Below are positions 53,695 to 63,456 of a stretch of DNA of 64,000 bases, piece after piece. The notes beneath the pieces were generated by a model. That model saw only the letters and a program-made list of their open reading frames with translations, had not been told where the DNA came from and did no database searches. The DNA lies in the NCBI RefSeq assembly GCF_028714775.1, contig NZ_JAQTLS010000007.1, positions 1 to 64,000 on the forward strand, written 5' to 3'. The stretch comes from Thiothrix sp. Its GTDB lineage: Bacteria; Pseudomonadota; Gammaproteobacteria; Thiotrichales; Thiotrichaceae. Each line of letters starts with the position of its first letter. Position 1 is the stretch's first letter. The position numbers and the translations under genes are program-made.

Positions 53695-54498
53695 ATGAGC
53701 GGACCTAAATCCACTACATGCACGCGCCTGTCTGAAGTGATGGGTGTATCCCATGACAGCGTGAACCGCTTTCTGCTGCGTGAAGCCTACGAACCCAAAG
53801 ACCTGTTTGCTGAAGCACGCAAGTTGTTGAATTTGATGGGCGGAACACTGAATGTGGATGACAGTACACTGGACAAGCCCTACAGCAAACACATGGATTT
53901 GGTTACGCACTTCTGGTCAGGCAAACATCACCGGGTGGCTAAGGGACTGAACTTGGTCACGCTGTACTACACTGACCCGTAAGGCCGTAGCCTGCCTGTC
54001 AATTACAGGGTGTACGACAAGGCAGAAGGCAAAACCAAAAACACTTACTTTCTGGAGATGCTGGTGTAATAGTCAAGTAAATTAGGACGATGCTTTAAGC
54101 CTGTTTCAAAAAACGTTGTTCATATTGGTTAGGAGCCATTGCGCCATTACGTGGTGTTCCTGCCCAATGCTGATGCCTATGCTGCCTTCCAACAAACTGA
54201 TTTCCAGAAGCTGCATGACCAGCACTGGCAGATTGAACAATATCACCGCATGATCAAACAGGTCTGCAACATTGAGAAATTCCAAGTGCGGGGCAAAGTG
54301 CCCATACTCAACCACCTCTTTGCCGCGTTGTGCTGCTATATCCACCTGCAACAGATGCGGTTTGGCGACATCAAGCAATGCCTATCAGTGGCAGCGCGAG
54401 CTATACAAGGATGTGGTAGCTTCATTCGTCAAGGGCTTCATGGTCGGGAAGGAATATCTCAACCCACCATTTCAGGCCACCGTCAATGCGTAAGTCCT
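53695..54498 (+). pseudogene. IS701-like transposase, deleted and frameshifted
   Basis: The start encodes MSGPKSTTCTRLSEVMGVSH and LNVDDSTLDKPYSKHMDLVT with the first catalytic Asp. A TAA follows at about 53980, then GRSLPVNYRVYDKAEGKTKN, then a deletion of the middle, and finally LPNADAYAAFQQTDFQKLHD near 54160. A 2-nt deletion around 54370 shifts the end. It is inactive. Confidence 0.85.
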
Positions 54499-54504
54499 AA
54501 ATGA

Positions 54505-54600
54505 TAAGAATAACCAGCCGTCCGCCCACCGCCCGTTGCAACTTACCCATATACATGAGATTTCTGATGAATGAGCTGAAATCTGCGACTGATTTTTAAT
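54505..54600 (+). pseudogene. 5' end fragment of a second IS701-like element
   Basis: This stretch aligns by eye with 53635-53710 (CAGCCG..., CCGCCCGTTG, TATACATGAGATTTCTGATGA) and has a start codon followed by 11 codons and a stop. It is a truncated relative of the preceding element. Confidence 0.6.
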
Positions 54601-54604
54601 TCCA

Positions 54605-57436
54605 ATGCACACTGATCAACTAACCAGAAGTATCTACGCAACCGATGCGAGTATGTATCAAATACTCCCATTGGGGATTGTTACCCCGCACACGCGTGCT
54701 GAGGTACTACAGGTCATACGGGAGACGGCGTCAAAGAATCAGGTCATCTTGGCACGAGGGGCAGGTACCAGCCTGACCGGGCAGTCGGTCAACGAAGCGG
54801 TGGTGCTGGATTTTTCCAAGCACTTCAATCAAGTCCTCGAACTCAACGAGGCCGCAGCTTGGGTGCGGGTTGAACCCGGCATTGTTTGTGCCGAATTGAA
54901 CGCGTATTTGAAACCCCATGGCCTGTGCTTCGCCCCCGATCCAGCCACCGAGAATCGTGCAACCATCGGCGGCATGATCGCCAGCAACTCGGCGGGTATG
55001 CGTTCTGCAGTATACGGCATGACCATCGATCATGTCTTAGCGCTTGAGCTGGTTCTCGCCGATGGCGAAGTCATCACTTTCGAATCATTGGATGCGCCCG
55101 ATTTTGCCGCAAAGTCCGCACAAAGCACGCGTGAAGGCGTCATCCATCGTGGTGTACGAGAACTGATTGAAAAACACCGTGAAGAAATACGTCAGCGTTA
55201 TCCGAAAGTGATCCGCCGTTCTAGCGGTTATGCACTGGACGCATTGATTGATGGCAACAATTGGAACTTGGCAAAACTTATTTGTGGCAGTGAAGGCACC
55301 CTCGGCGTTATCTTGGAAGCCAAGCTCAAGCTGACGCCCTTACCCGAGCACAGTGCATTGTGCCTAGCGCATTTCACAACACTTGATGCCAGTCTACGAG
55401 CTGCTGTGCCCATCGTTCAAGCCGGGGCAAGCGCAGCTGAATTGATCGATGGCATCATCATCAAGCAGGCTCGGGTTCATCCATTGACGCGGGATATTTG
55501 CAAGCAAATTGAAGGTGACCCTGCGTCGATCCTTATTATTGAGCTACAAGGTAATGATGCCGCAGAAGTGCAACAACAAGCCGAACGCATGGCCCAAGCT
55601 CTCGCCAGACTGGCCTACGCGGTTCCCGTAATAAATGCTCCCAGCCAGATTCATGAGGTCTGGCAGATGAGATCCAGCGCACTCGGCTTGATGACCACCC
55701 TGCACGGATCCAAAAAGCCAACCCCTTATATCGAAGATGCCGCTGTACCCCCCGGAGCCTTGGCAGACTACGTCGCAGAAGTACTGGCTATTTGCAAGAA
55801 ACACGATCAACCGGTTTCACTCTTTGGTCATGCCAGCGTTGGGCTGGTACATATACGCCCATTGCACGATCTGCACGTGAAGTCGGATATCGCGCAGATG
55901 AAACAGATTCAGACCGAAGTATTTCCACTCGTGAAAAAGTACGGTGGCTCATGGAGTGGTGAACACGGTGATGGCATCGTGCGCGGAGCCTATAACCGCG
56001 AATTCTTTGGCGAAGCACTCTACCAAGCATTCGGTCAAATTAAGGCTCTGTTCGATCCTGATGGGCGCATGAACCCCGGCAAAATCATTGCACCGCCGCC
56101 CATGGATAGCCACTTACGTTTTGGCGCGGGCTACCAGCCACTGTCAGTGAAAACACGCTTTCATTATCGGGATCATGGCAATATACTCGCCGCCGTTGAA
56201 CAATGCAGCGGCGTGGGTGCCTGCAGGAAAACCCTTTCTGGGGTCATGTGCCCAAGCTACATGGCAACACGCGACGAACTGCACAGCACACGCGGTCGCG
56301 CTAACGCCTTGCGCCTCACCATGACTGGTCAATTGGGTTCTCAAGGTTTAGCCAGCCCAGAACTTGCAGCGGTCATGAAACTCTGCCTAGCCTGCACTGG
56401 CTGCAAGGGCGAGTGTCCCAATGGCGTGGATATGGCGCGTCTCAAGGCCGAAGTACTACAAGCGCAACAAGAAAAAAATGGCATAAACCTGCGAACTCGC
56501 CTGTTTGCCAACTTGCCAACGATGGGACGCTTTGCAGCTGGCTCACAAGCAAAATTCATCAACCCGCTACTGAATAACCGATTCACACGTTTAATCCTTG
56601 AGTATCTGATCGGTATCCATCCGCAGCACCAGTTACCCACTTTCGCCAAGCAGCGGTTGAGCCAGTGGTTTGCCACCAGAGACAAGCCCACAACGGCTAT
56701 TCGCAAAGTGGTGCTATTCAATGACACCTACACCGAGTATTTTCTTCCCGAAGTGGGGCGTGCTGCTATCGAGTGTCTGGAGGCGGGTGGCTACCAAGTG
56801 ATATTGGCAACACTAGGTGACAGCCAGCGCACGGCTATCTCGCTAGGATTGCTCGACAAGGCAAAGCAAAAGGGGTTACTGCTTTTCAAAGAACTCGCCA
56901 CACTGCTGGATACCGATACTCCCATTCTGGTTTGTGAACCCAGTTGTGCCTCTGCCCTGATACACGACCTACCTGATTTGCTTGACGATGAAGCACTTGC
57001 CGCGATGATATCAATGCGAGTGACCATGATTGATACCTTCATTGAGCAGGAGTTGGCTGCGGACAGTATCGAATTTAATTGGAAAAAAATAGGAGCTAAC
57101 GAAGACCAAAGGCACTTTCTCATCCACAGTCATTGCCACCAGAAAACGCTAGACGGAGGCCGCTGGACGCACAAGCTGTTGCAGCGAATTCCTAGTGCTG
57201 TGGTGATCGACACCAATGCTGGCTGCTGCGGTATGGCCGGGTCTTTCGGTTACGAAAAGGAACATACCCACCTTTCACTAAGTATCGCAAAACAGCGGCT
57301 ATTACCCGCAATCAAGAAAGCACCGCCGGAGGCTATTGTTGTCAGCAACGGTTTCTCTTGCCGCCACCAAATTAACAACCTCAGCCACCGGGTATCTAGG
57401 CACGTCATTGAGGTTTTACGTGCATTCATCCTCTAA
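54605..57436 (+). CDS. FAD-binding and Fe-S oxidoreductase (D-2-hydroxyacid dehydrogenase-like)
   Basis: The 943-aa protein has an N-terminal FAD_binding_4 domain (ILARGAGTSLTGQSVNEAVV), FAD-oxidase C (GHASVGLVHIRP, WSGEHGDGIVRG), then a ferredoxin-like section (CSGVGACRKTLSGVMCPSY, CLACTGCKGECPNG) and CCG domains (CEPSCAS, NAGCCGMAGSFGYE). The layout resembles YdiJ-type D-2-hydroxyglutarate dehydrogenases. Its substrate here is unknown; being 18 bp before kdnB it may act in the same sugar pathway or recycle a by-product. Confidence 0.85.
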   Translation: MHTDQLTRSIYATDASMYQILPLGIVTPHTRAEVLQVIRETASKNQVILARGAGTSLTGQSVNEAVVLDFSKHFNQVLELNEAAAWVRVEPGIVCAELNAYLKPHGLCFAPDPATENRATIGGMIASNSAGMRSAVYGMTIDHVLALELVLADGEVITFESLDAPDFAAKSAQSTREGVIHRGVRELIEKHREEIRQRYPKVIRRSSGYALDALIDGNNWNLAKLICGSEGTLGVILEAKLKLTPLPEHSALCLAHFTTLDASLRAAVPIVQAGASAAELIDGIIIKQARVHPLTRDICKQIEGDPASILIIELQGNDAAEVQQQAERMAQALARLAYAVPVINAPSQIHEVWQMRSSALGLMTTLHGSKKPTPYIEDAAVPPGALADYVAEVLAICKKHDQPVSLFGHASVGLVHIRPLHDLHVKSDIAQMKQIQTEVFPLVKKYGGSWSGEHGDGIVRGAYNREFFGEALYQAFGQIKALFDPDGRMNPGKIIAPPPMDSHLRFGAGYQPLSVKTRFHYRDHGNILAAVEQCSGVGACRKTLSGVMCPSYMATRDELHSTRGRANALRLTMTGQLGSQGLASPELAAVMKLCLACTGCKGECPNGVDMARLKAEVLQAQQEKNGINLRTRLFANLPTMGRFAAGSQAKFINPLLNNRFTRLILEYLIGIHPQHQLPTFAKQRLSQWFATRDKPTTAIRKVVLFNDTYTEYFLPEVGRAAIECLEAGGYQVILATLGDSQRTAISLGLLDKAKQKGLLLFKELATLLDTDTPILVCEPSCASALIHDLPDLLDDEALAAMISMRVTMIDTFIEQELAADSIEFNWKKIGANEDQRHFLIHSHCHQKTLDGGRWTHKLLQRIPSAVVIDTNAGCCGMAGSFGYEKEHTHLSLSIAKQRLLPAIKKAPPEAIVVSNGFSCRHQINNLSHRVSRHVIEVLRAFIL

Positions 57437-57453
57437 GAAAAAAGGAAACTGAT

Positions 57454-58557
57454 ATGAGCATTCTCGACACGGGCGTAAGAAACGTCCGCAATGTACTGCG
57501 ATATACCGTAGGCGAAGGGGCTCTATCGGAGCTTCCCAAGTTGTTGGCAGCACGCAGATCAGAAGGTACATATTCTATTGTCTTTTTCATTGACGCGTTC
57601 TTCAAAAGCCAGCCGGACATCATCGCGAGATTGGGTATCACGTCGGACGATAAAACTGTCTTTGTCGCGACAGAAGAGGAGCCGAGTACCGATGCCATAG
57701 ATCAGATTACGATCCAACTACGCGACATTGGGTTTGCACAACCCTGCGCGATCGTCGGCATGGGTGGGGGGATCACCATGGATGTGGCAAAAGCCGTGTC
57801 CAATCTCCTGACTAACGGTGGCAAAGCGGAAGACTATCAAGGGTGGGATCTAATCAAGACACCCGGTATCTATAAAGTGGCTATCCCTACCCTATCTGGT
57901 ACGGGTGCGGAAGCAACCCGGACTTGCGTTATGACCAACAAGCGAACCAGCCTGAAGTTGGGTATGAACAGTGACTTTACCGTTTATGACCAAATCGTCA
58001 TGGATCCGATGCTGACCGCTACCGTCCCACGAAGCCAGTATTTCTACACTGGCATGGACGCCTACATTCACTGTGTTGAAGCACTGGCAGGTAACTACCG
58101 AAACGCCATTGGCGATGCTTACTCGCGCGAAACCATCAATCTTTGCCGTCAAGTCTTCTTGGAAGGCGACATGATGAGTCCGCTAAATCGGGAACGTCTC
58201 ATGGTTGCCTCGTATTTGGGCGGATGTGCCATTGCCACAAGCTATGTTGGCTTGGTTCACCCATTCTCTGCGGGCTTGAGCGTAGTACTTGGCTTGCACC
58301 ACTGTGTGGCGAATTGCATCGTTATGCGTGCCATGCAACCGTATTATCCAAAGGAATTCGATGAATTCTGGAAGATGGTTGAGAAGCAGGAAGTGGATAT
58401 TCCTGAAGGAATCGCACGTAATTTAAGTGACTATCAATATGAACAGCTCTATGCATCGACTATAATACATCAAAAACCGTTAACCAATGCGCTTGGTGAA
58501 GAATATCGTAACACCTTAACCAAAGAGAAAGTGACCAAAATATTTAAACAGATGTAA
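57454..58557 (+). CDS. kdnB: KdnB-like 3-deoxy-octulosonate 8-oxidase (iron-dependent alcohol dehydrogenase)
   Basis: The 367-aa protein belongs to the Fe-ADH family: GMGGGITMDVAKAVSNLL for cofactor, then TLSGTGAEATRTCVM, LGMNSDFTVYDQIVMDP, FYTGMDAYIHCVEALAG and LGLHHCVANC with His ligands. It is close by eye to Shewanella KdnB, which oxidises Kdo at C8 so that KdnA can add an amino group. With a kdnA-like gene at 61582, it suggests 8-amino-Kdo in the LPS core. An IS3 remnant starts right after its stop. Confidence 0.75.
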   Translation: MSILDTGVRNVRNVLRYTVGEGALSELPKLLAARRSEGTYSIVFFIDAFFKSQPDIIARLGITSDDKTVFVATEEEPSTDAIDQITIQLRDIGFAQPCAIVGMGGGITMDVAKAVSNLLTNGGKAEDYQGWDLIKTPGIYKVAIPTLSGTGAEATRTCVMTNKRTSLKLGMNSDFTVYDQIVMDPMLTATVPRSQYFYTGMDAYIHCVEALAGNYRNAIGDAYSRETINLCRQVFLEGDMMSPLNRERLMVASYLGGCAIATSYVGLVHPFSAGLSVVLGLHHCVANCIVMRAMQPYYPKEFDEFWKMVEKQEVDIPEGIARNLSDYQYEQLYASTIIHQKPLTNALGEEYRNTLTKEKVTKIFKQM

Positions 58558-58624
58558 CTGATCTACCCTACGAATAGTGGACAGTACTAAAAGCGAGTAT
58601 TCTCCCCCTACGAGAGATACTTAA

Positions 58625-58939
58625 ATGACCACGAAACCACCCGGCAAGAAAGCCACGTACACCCGGCATAGCACCGAGTACAAACAGGAAGCCCTGAAAC
58701 TGGCAACCCAACTTGGGATAGCCAAAGCCGCCAACCAATTGGGTTTACACGAATCGCAACTGTACAACTGGCGTAAAGACAGTGAACACGCCCACAGCGT
58801 CAGCAAACGTGAATCCAGCTTGGCAGCCGAGAACGTCCGCCTGAAACGCCAACTCGCCCAGCAGGCGGAGGAGTTGTCGATCCTAAAAAATGCGGCGACG
58901 TACTTCGCTCAACAGCTCAAGCGAGGTACGAATACATGA
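58625..58939 (+). CDS. IS3-type OrfA
   Basis: The 104-aa protein has a HTH (YKQEALKLATQLGIAKAANQ, then LGLHESQLYNWRK) and a leucine-zipper-like end (SSLAAENVRLKRQLAQQAEE), the IS3 OrfA layout. Its end overlaps OrfB by 4 bp. Without a full OrfB it cannot transpose the element alone. Confidence 0.9.
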   Translation: MTTKPPGKKATYTRHSTEYKQEALKLATQLGIAKAANQLGLHESQLYNWRKDSEHAHSVSKRESSLAAENVRLKRQLAQQAEELSILKNAATYFAQQLKRGTNT

Positions 58940-59148
58940 AAAAACATCGGGTTGACTATTCCATTGACGAGATCTGTGCGTGTTTTGGTGTATCCCGTAG
59001 TGGTTATTATGCATGGCTGCACCGTAAACCCAGCCAACGGCATCAAAACCGCCAGCACCTGGACAATCGGGTTCGGTTACATTCTGCCAACGGCTACCGG
59101 AGTCCGGTAAACTTCGAGGCAGATTTCAAACAAAGCCTCGCTTTTTAG
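58936..59148 (+). pseudogene. IS3-type OrfB, internally deleted
   Basis: The 70-aa frame has the OrfB start (YSIDEICACFGVSRSGYYAW) fused to the typical last residues (SANGYRSPVNFEADFKQ). The DDE domain between is missing, yet the frame is kept. Confidence 0.85.
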
Positions 59149-59205
59149 ACTATCCATTTTTGATGGGGTAGATCAGATTCTGGGTGGGTGGCGTGAATTG
59201 CTGAT

Positions 59206-59766
59206 ATGAAAACCGAAAACTCATTTGCGATGGGCATGTATATGAAAAAAATTTTCTCGAAACTATTTAACTATCTCTTCACGGAGATAGCCCCATACCT
59301 TATTATAATCAGGCATCCTTTACATCTTTTTCTTTTGAAGTTAAATTCAAAAAACGTTGGAAAGAACTTTAACTTTCACTACGGCGTCTTGTTTCTTGGC
59401 ACAAAACAAACCACATTTGGTGATAATATTGATATTGGCAGACACTCATTCTTGAGCATGGGAGGAACCCAAAGCTCTATAGGCAATAATGTCATGTTTG
59501 GGGCGGGAGTAAGTCTCATCACGATCATGCACCAATACACTGATTTGACAATCCCGATGAAATACCAGCCATCTATCTATTCCCCAATAATTATCGAAGA
59601 TGATGTCTGGTTAGGCGATGGGGTAAAAGTTATTTCTGGGAGCAAACCAATTATTATTCGAAAAGGCATAATTATTGGTGCCGGTTCGGTAGTGACAAAT
59701 AACCTCGACACGGAGTATGGCATATATGCCGGTAGTCCTGCGCGATTCATAAAGATGCGCTTGTAA
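59206..59766 (+). CDS. hexapeptide-repeat acyltransferase
   Basis: The protein (up to 186 aa; starts at 59230 or 59242 are possible) has left-handed beta-helix repeats: FGDNIDIGRHSFLSMGG, IGNNVMFGAGV, IIIEDDVWLGDGVKVISG, KGIIIGAGSVVTNNL and AGSPARFIK. The family acetylates sugars. It is clearly more AT-rich than its neighbours and lies between two IS elements, which suggests later acquisition. It probably modifies a glycan of this locus. Confidence 0.8.
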   Translation: MKTENSFAMGMYMKKIFSKLFNYLFTEIAPYLIIIRHPLHLFLLKLNSKNVGKNFNFHYGVLFLGTKQTTFGDNIDIGRHSFLSMGGTQSSIGNNVMFGAGVSLITIMHQYTDLTIPMKYQPSIYSPIIIEDDVWLGDGVKVISGSKPIIIRKGIIIGAGSVVTNNLDTEYGIYAGSPARFIKMRL

Positions 59767-59774
59767 TCGCCCAT

Positions 59775-60910
59775 TATAATTAAGTGCGCAATTCTCTGCA
59801 TCCAAGCCAAGGCGCAAACTGTTCAATCCAACTTTTAGCATATCCCATGCTTTTACTCTCATCTTTCCATGAATTGGAAATGACACCTTTGAGATAATCG
59901 CTCGAACTAATGAAGCTCTCTGAAACCCGGCGCTTGATGGTTTTCCAAATAAATTCAATGGGGTTCAGGTCGGGTGAGTAAGCAGGAAGGAAGACAAGTT
60001 CCACATTGGCGCGATCCGCACCTCCTTTGTGTTTCAAGGCAACATGGCTGGAAAAGTTATCCATTAGCACGATGGTCGCCTTGTAGGAGGCATTGGCTTC
60101 ACCCACTTGCGCCAAGAAAGCGGCAATGGAGACTTGTGTGGAATCGGGCAAAAAGCTTTGGACACTTTCACCTTGGATGGCGTAGAAACCGATGCTGTTG
60201 GCTTTGCGCCGGGTTGTGTCTTTGGTGATGTCCAAATGGTTGCCAAAGTGCCAAAAGCGCACCGTATTGGCGGTGGTTTGTGGGCTGGCCTCATCCAAAA
60301 AACCGATGGCGATGTCCTGTTTGGAGAAACCCTTCGCCTCCAGCTTCTGGTGGGCTACGTCCAGCGAGGCTTGCAACAAGGCTTCAGCATCAGCAGGGCG
60401 TCGGTAGTCATGCGGGTAAGGTTTTGACAGGTGCATCTTGAACTTGCCCTTCAGAATGCGGCTAATTTGCCAACGGGACAAGTCAACATCCCATAATTTC
60501 ACTATCAAATCATGGATTTCGCGGGTCAGCCACCTGTCCTTTGCCAACAGGATGAGTTTCAGCTCCCCCAACTCCTCCGCTGTCAATTTGGATGGATGCC
60601 CAGTTGGACGGTCTGAGTAGTGAAGTGTGTGGATTAAGCCATCACGGCCTTGTTCATTCCACTGTCTGATCCACACGTAAGCCGTGGGGATAGCAATACG
60701 AAAAATTTGGCACGCTTTATCCAAATCATACCCCACCAAGTTGACGGAGTTCAGGAAGGCCAACCGATATTTCACCATGCTGTCCTCTTCTTTATCCAAA
60801 CAAACCGGAAGAAGATGCACGTTGTTGATAAGCGAGCTACTGCACTTTTTCATGGATGAACCTCAGCACAAAGCCCCTTCCCCTTGAGAATAGTTCCTTA
60901 CTTAACTATA
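59775..60910 (-). mobile_element. IS630-family element, apparently intact
   Basis: Ends read TATAATTAAG at the left and, inverted, TATAGTTAAG at the right, bounded by TA dinucleotides at 59775 and 60909 as expected for the TA target of IS630. It carries one full transposase gene. Confidence 0.8.
59780..60853 (-). CDS. IS630-type transposase
   Basis: The 357-aa protein has N-terminal HTH segments (ACQIFRIAIPTAYVWIRQWN, HPSKLTAEELGELKL), then a DDE domain with GFLDEASPQTTAN, IVLMDNFSSHVAL and FLPAYSPDLNPIEFIWKTIK holding D, D and E. It seems intact. Confidence 0.93.
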   Translation of the reverse strand: MKKCSSSLINNVHLLPVCLDKEEDSMVKYRLAFLNSVNLVGYDLDKACQIFRIAIPTAYVWIRQWNEQGRDGLIHTLHYSDRPTGHPSKLTAEELGELKLILLAKDRWLTREIHDLIVKLWDVDLSRWQISRILKGKFKMHLSKPYPHDYRRPADAEALLQASLDVAHQKLEAKGFSKQDIAIGFLDEASPQTTANTVRFWHFGNHLDITKDTTRRKANSIGFYAIQGESVQSFLPDSTQVSIAAFLAQVGEANASYKATIVLMDNFSSHVALKHKGGADRANVELVFLPAYSPDLNPIEFIWKTIKRRVSESFISSSDYLKGVISNSWKDESKSMGYAKSWIEQFAPWLGCRELRT

Positions 60911-60932
60911 GTGATAATTGTGAGAGTACCAG

Positions 60933-61562
60933 ATGACCGAATACCACAAATATGTCTTCGATAGCAGCAATCGACGTTTCGTTGGTAAATTCGAGGAGAT
61001 GTATCAACAGGAAAAAATTGTCAACTTTGACAGTTGGCATCAAGATGATTCTAGGCAATTGAATCGAAAAATTGCACTTGAAATTTTAAGTGGTTATAAT
61101 TTCGGAAAGATAATTGATATTGGTACTGGCAAGGGTACTCTTACCCATCAATTAAAAAAATTTAACAATCATGTTCTTGGTCTTGATATCTCGCCTACCG
61201 CCATCGAAGTGGCTCGCGCACGCTTTCCTGATATTGAATTCGATGTCGCTGATGTCAATGATCTGCCTTGGTTAACGCTTTACTTGGATAACAAATATGG
61301 TGGCAACGCGCAGGCTAGGGGGGCAGATCTGGTTTTCACAGCCGAATGCTTATCCTACATAGAGCATTGGAAGGAGTTGATTTGTGAGCTGGCGAATCGT
61401 ACGCGCTATCTTATGATCAATCTTTTTATTCCCCCAAACCCGATCGGATTTGTAAAAAGCATAGAAGAACTGGAAGCAGAGGTCAGCCTTCATTTCGAAA
61501 TATTGGAGCTGGTTGTTATCAAGAGATCACGTTTTGTGGTTCTGTTTGCACAGAGTCGATAA
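60933..61562 (+). CDS. class I SAM-dependent methyltransferase
   Basis: The 209-aa protein has motif I IIDIGTGKGTLTHQL and GLDISPTAIEVARARFP, then ADLVFTAECLSYIEHW. It is similar in layout to NodS-type and small-molecule methyltransferases. Located 19 bp before kdnA, it probably methylates a sugar or precursor of the glycan. Fairly AT-rich. Confidence 0.8.
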   Translation: MTEYHKYVFDSSNRRFVGKFEEMYQQEKIVNFDSWHQDDSRQLNRKIALEILSGYNFGKIIDIGTGKGTLTHQLKKFNNHVLGLDISPTAIEVARARFPDIEFDVADVNDLPWLTLYLDNKYGGNAQARGADLVFTAECLSYIEHWKELICELANRTRYLMINLFIPPNPIGFVKSIEELEAEVSLHFEILELVVIKRSRFVVLFAQSR

Positions 61563-61581
61563 TTTAATAAGAGATTGAGTC

Positions 61582-62745
61582 ATGCCCGGATACGAAGTCA
61601 TTGGAAATGAAGAGTTGGCCGAAGTACAGGATGTCTTTAGTCATGGTGGAATTCTGTTCCGTCACGGCTTCGATGGATTACGCAACAACTGCTACAAGGT
61701 TAAAGAGTTTGAGCAGATCTTTGCACAATTCATGGGTGTTAATCACGCCCTAGCTGTCAGCTCAGGAACGGCAGCTCTTCGTGTGGCACTGGCTGCATTG
61801 GGCATTGGCCTAGGTGACGAAGTCATTACGCAAAGCTTTACATTTGTCGCCACGGTTGAAGCAATTATTGAAGCACGCGCAGTACCAGTATGCGCCGATA
61901 TCGATACAACATTGAATATGGATCCGGCTGACCTTGAGCGTCGGATCACCCCACGCACAAAGGCAGTTATCGTAGTGCATATGTTGGGCATCCCGGCAAG
62001 ACTTCCGGAGATAACTGAAATCTGCCGACGTCACAACTTACTGCTAATCGAAGATACCGCTTGGGGGTGTGGGGGGACTTTGCAAAATAAACCCTTGGGA
62101 AGTTGGGGAGATATCGGTACCTTCAGTTTTGATTTTGCGAAGACCATGACCACGGGAGAAGGTGGCATGCTCGTTTTTCGGGATGAGGTCGTCTATCAGC
62201 GTGCGGCTGCTTGGCATGATCATGGCCATGAAAACAACCCTGCTGTGCCGAGGTGGGAAGATACTCGTGCGTCCAGTGGCTTCAACTACCGCATGATGGA
62301 ATTACAAGGCGCTATAGGCTTAGCGCAGCTCAAAAAACTACCGGCTGTCATTGCTTCCCAGCGCGAAAACAAGGCCGCACTTTGGCAAGCAATCGCTGAT
62401 TTGCAAGGCATCGAAGCACGTGAGATGCCAGAGGGGTCTCTCGAAACCGCCGATGCCTTGGTTTTCCTAGTGCGAGATAGTACAACTGCACGTCGATGTC
62501 GGGATGAACTACTCAAGGTAGGCTTAGCCACAAAAATTCTCCCCGAAGCGTATAGCTGGCACTTTGCCGGCACGTGGAATCATATGCCTGAGCTGGTTAA
62601 TGCCCATGGCGGCGATCTGGCAACGGCATTTTCAACATCTCATGAAATTCTTTCGCGAGCTGTTTCGTTACCGGTTGGGGTGAAATTAGCAGAAAACGCT
62701 CCAGAAAAAGCTCGAACCGCCTTGAACAAGGTACTCGCGGGCTGA
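61582..62745 (+). CDS. kdnA: KdnA-like PLP aminotransferase (8-amino-Kdo)
   Basis: This 387-aa DegT/DnrJ/EryC1/StrS-family enzyme has [28 protein letters not shown] and [16 protein letters not shown] with the PLP Lys. It begins [12 protein letters not shown] and [11 protein letters not shown], like Shewanella KdnA. KdnA transfers an amino group to 8-oxo-Kdo made by KdnB. Identity is by pattern; another sugar substrate is possible. Confidence 0.72.
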   Translation: MPGYEVIGNEELAEVQDVFSHGGILFRHGFDGLRNNCYKVKEFEQIFAQFMGVNHALAVSSGTAALRVALAALGIGLGDEVITQSFTFVATVEAIIEARAVPVCADIDTTLNMDPADLERRITPRTKAVIVVHMLGIPARLPEITEICRRHNLLLIEDTAWGCGGTLQNKPLGSWGDIGTFSFDFAKTMTTGEGGMLVFRDEVVYQRAAAWHDHGHENNPAVPRWEDTRASSGFNYRMMELQGAIGLAQLKKLPAVIASQRENKAALWQAIADLQGIEAREMPEGSLETADALVFLVRDSTTARRCRDELLKVGLATKILPEAYSWHFAGTWNHMPELVNAHGGDLATAFSTSHEILSRAVSLPVGVKLAENAPEKARTALNKVLAG

Positions 62746-62750
62746 AAAAC

Positions 62751-63440
62751 ATGAAGCAAAACCCGACAAAACAGCCAAAAGTTTCGGTCATTGTAGCAGT
62801 CTACAATCAAGAGCGATTCATTGGTCGCTGCCTACGTTCTCTGCTACACCAGACAATCCCACATACTGATTATGAGGTTATTGTAGTTGACGATGGCAGC
62901 ACTGACCGGACAGCCTATGCTTTAAGTCTTTTTACAGATCGATTTGATGCGCCAATCAAAATCATAACAAACGAAAGCAACAAGGGCTTACCTGCATCGC
63001 TCAATCGAGGTATTCAGGCAGCGCAAGCTAAGTATGTCGTACGAGTCGATTCTGATGATTTTGTAAATGCGAATTTTATAAACTTTCTGCAGTTTTTTCT
63101 CAAGACCAATCAATATGTGGATGCGATTGCATGTGATTATTATTTAGTCGACGATGCCGAAAATATTCTGGAGCGAGCTAACTGCATAGAAAAACCTATT
63201 GCCTGTGGAATCATGTTTCGGAAAGAGCAGCTTTTTGAAGTGGGTCTATATGATGAAGCATTTCGCTGCCACGAAGAGCGCGAACTACGTATCCGTTTTG
63301 AGAAAAAATATCAAATTCATCGCCTTGAACTGCCTCTGTACCGCTACCGCCGCCATAATAACAATATCACCAACAACACAGCCCAGATGAATCAGCATTT
63401 AGAAAAGCTGGTTCGTAAACACATGATTGAAAGTAAGTAA
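62751..63440 (+). CDS. family 2 glycosyltransferase
   Basis: The 229-aa GT-A protein has [33 protein letters not shown] and RVDSDDF (the DxD metal site). It starts 5 bp after kdnA and is cytoplasmic with no TM segments. It probably adds a sugar to the polysaccharide. Confidence 0.88.
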   Translation: MKQNPTKQPKVSVIVAVYNQERFIGRCLRSLLHQTIPHTDYEVIVVDDGSTDRTAYALSLFTDRFDAPIKIITNESNKGLPASLNRGIQAAQAKYVVRVDSDDFVNANFINFLQFFLKTNQYVDAIACDYYLVDDAENILERANCIEKPIACGIMFRKEQLFEVGLYDEAFRCHEERELRIRFEKKYQIHRLELPLYRYRRHNNNITNNTAQMNQHLEKLVRKHMIESK

Positions 63441-63456
63441 ACTTAAGGGAATGACC

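Larger units (their letters stand above)
53243..54604. mobile_element. block of IS701-like remnants
   Basis: The sequence AGGACTTACGCATTGAC occurs at 53243-53259, 53317-53333 and 53563-53579, and inverted at 54482-54498. It is the terminal inverted repeat of an IS701-like element. Between the third copy and the inverted copy is a deleted element (53563-54498). Between the second and third copies is an inverted fragment of its 3' end. After 54498 a further piece resembles the 5' end of a related element. None is intact. Confidence 0.8.
58559..59175 (+). mobile_element. IS3-family element with large internal deletion, 617 bp
   Basis: The ends are inverted: TGATCTACCC at 58559 and GGGTAGATCA at 59175. 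Inside are an intact OrfA and an OrfB in which the N-terminus is joined to the last residues, with the catalytic core gone. No target duplication is evident. It sits between kdnB and the acyltransferase gene. Confidence 0.85.
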
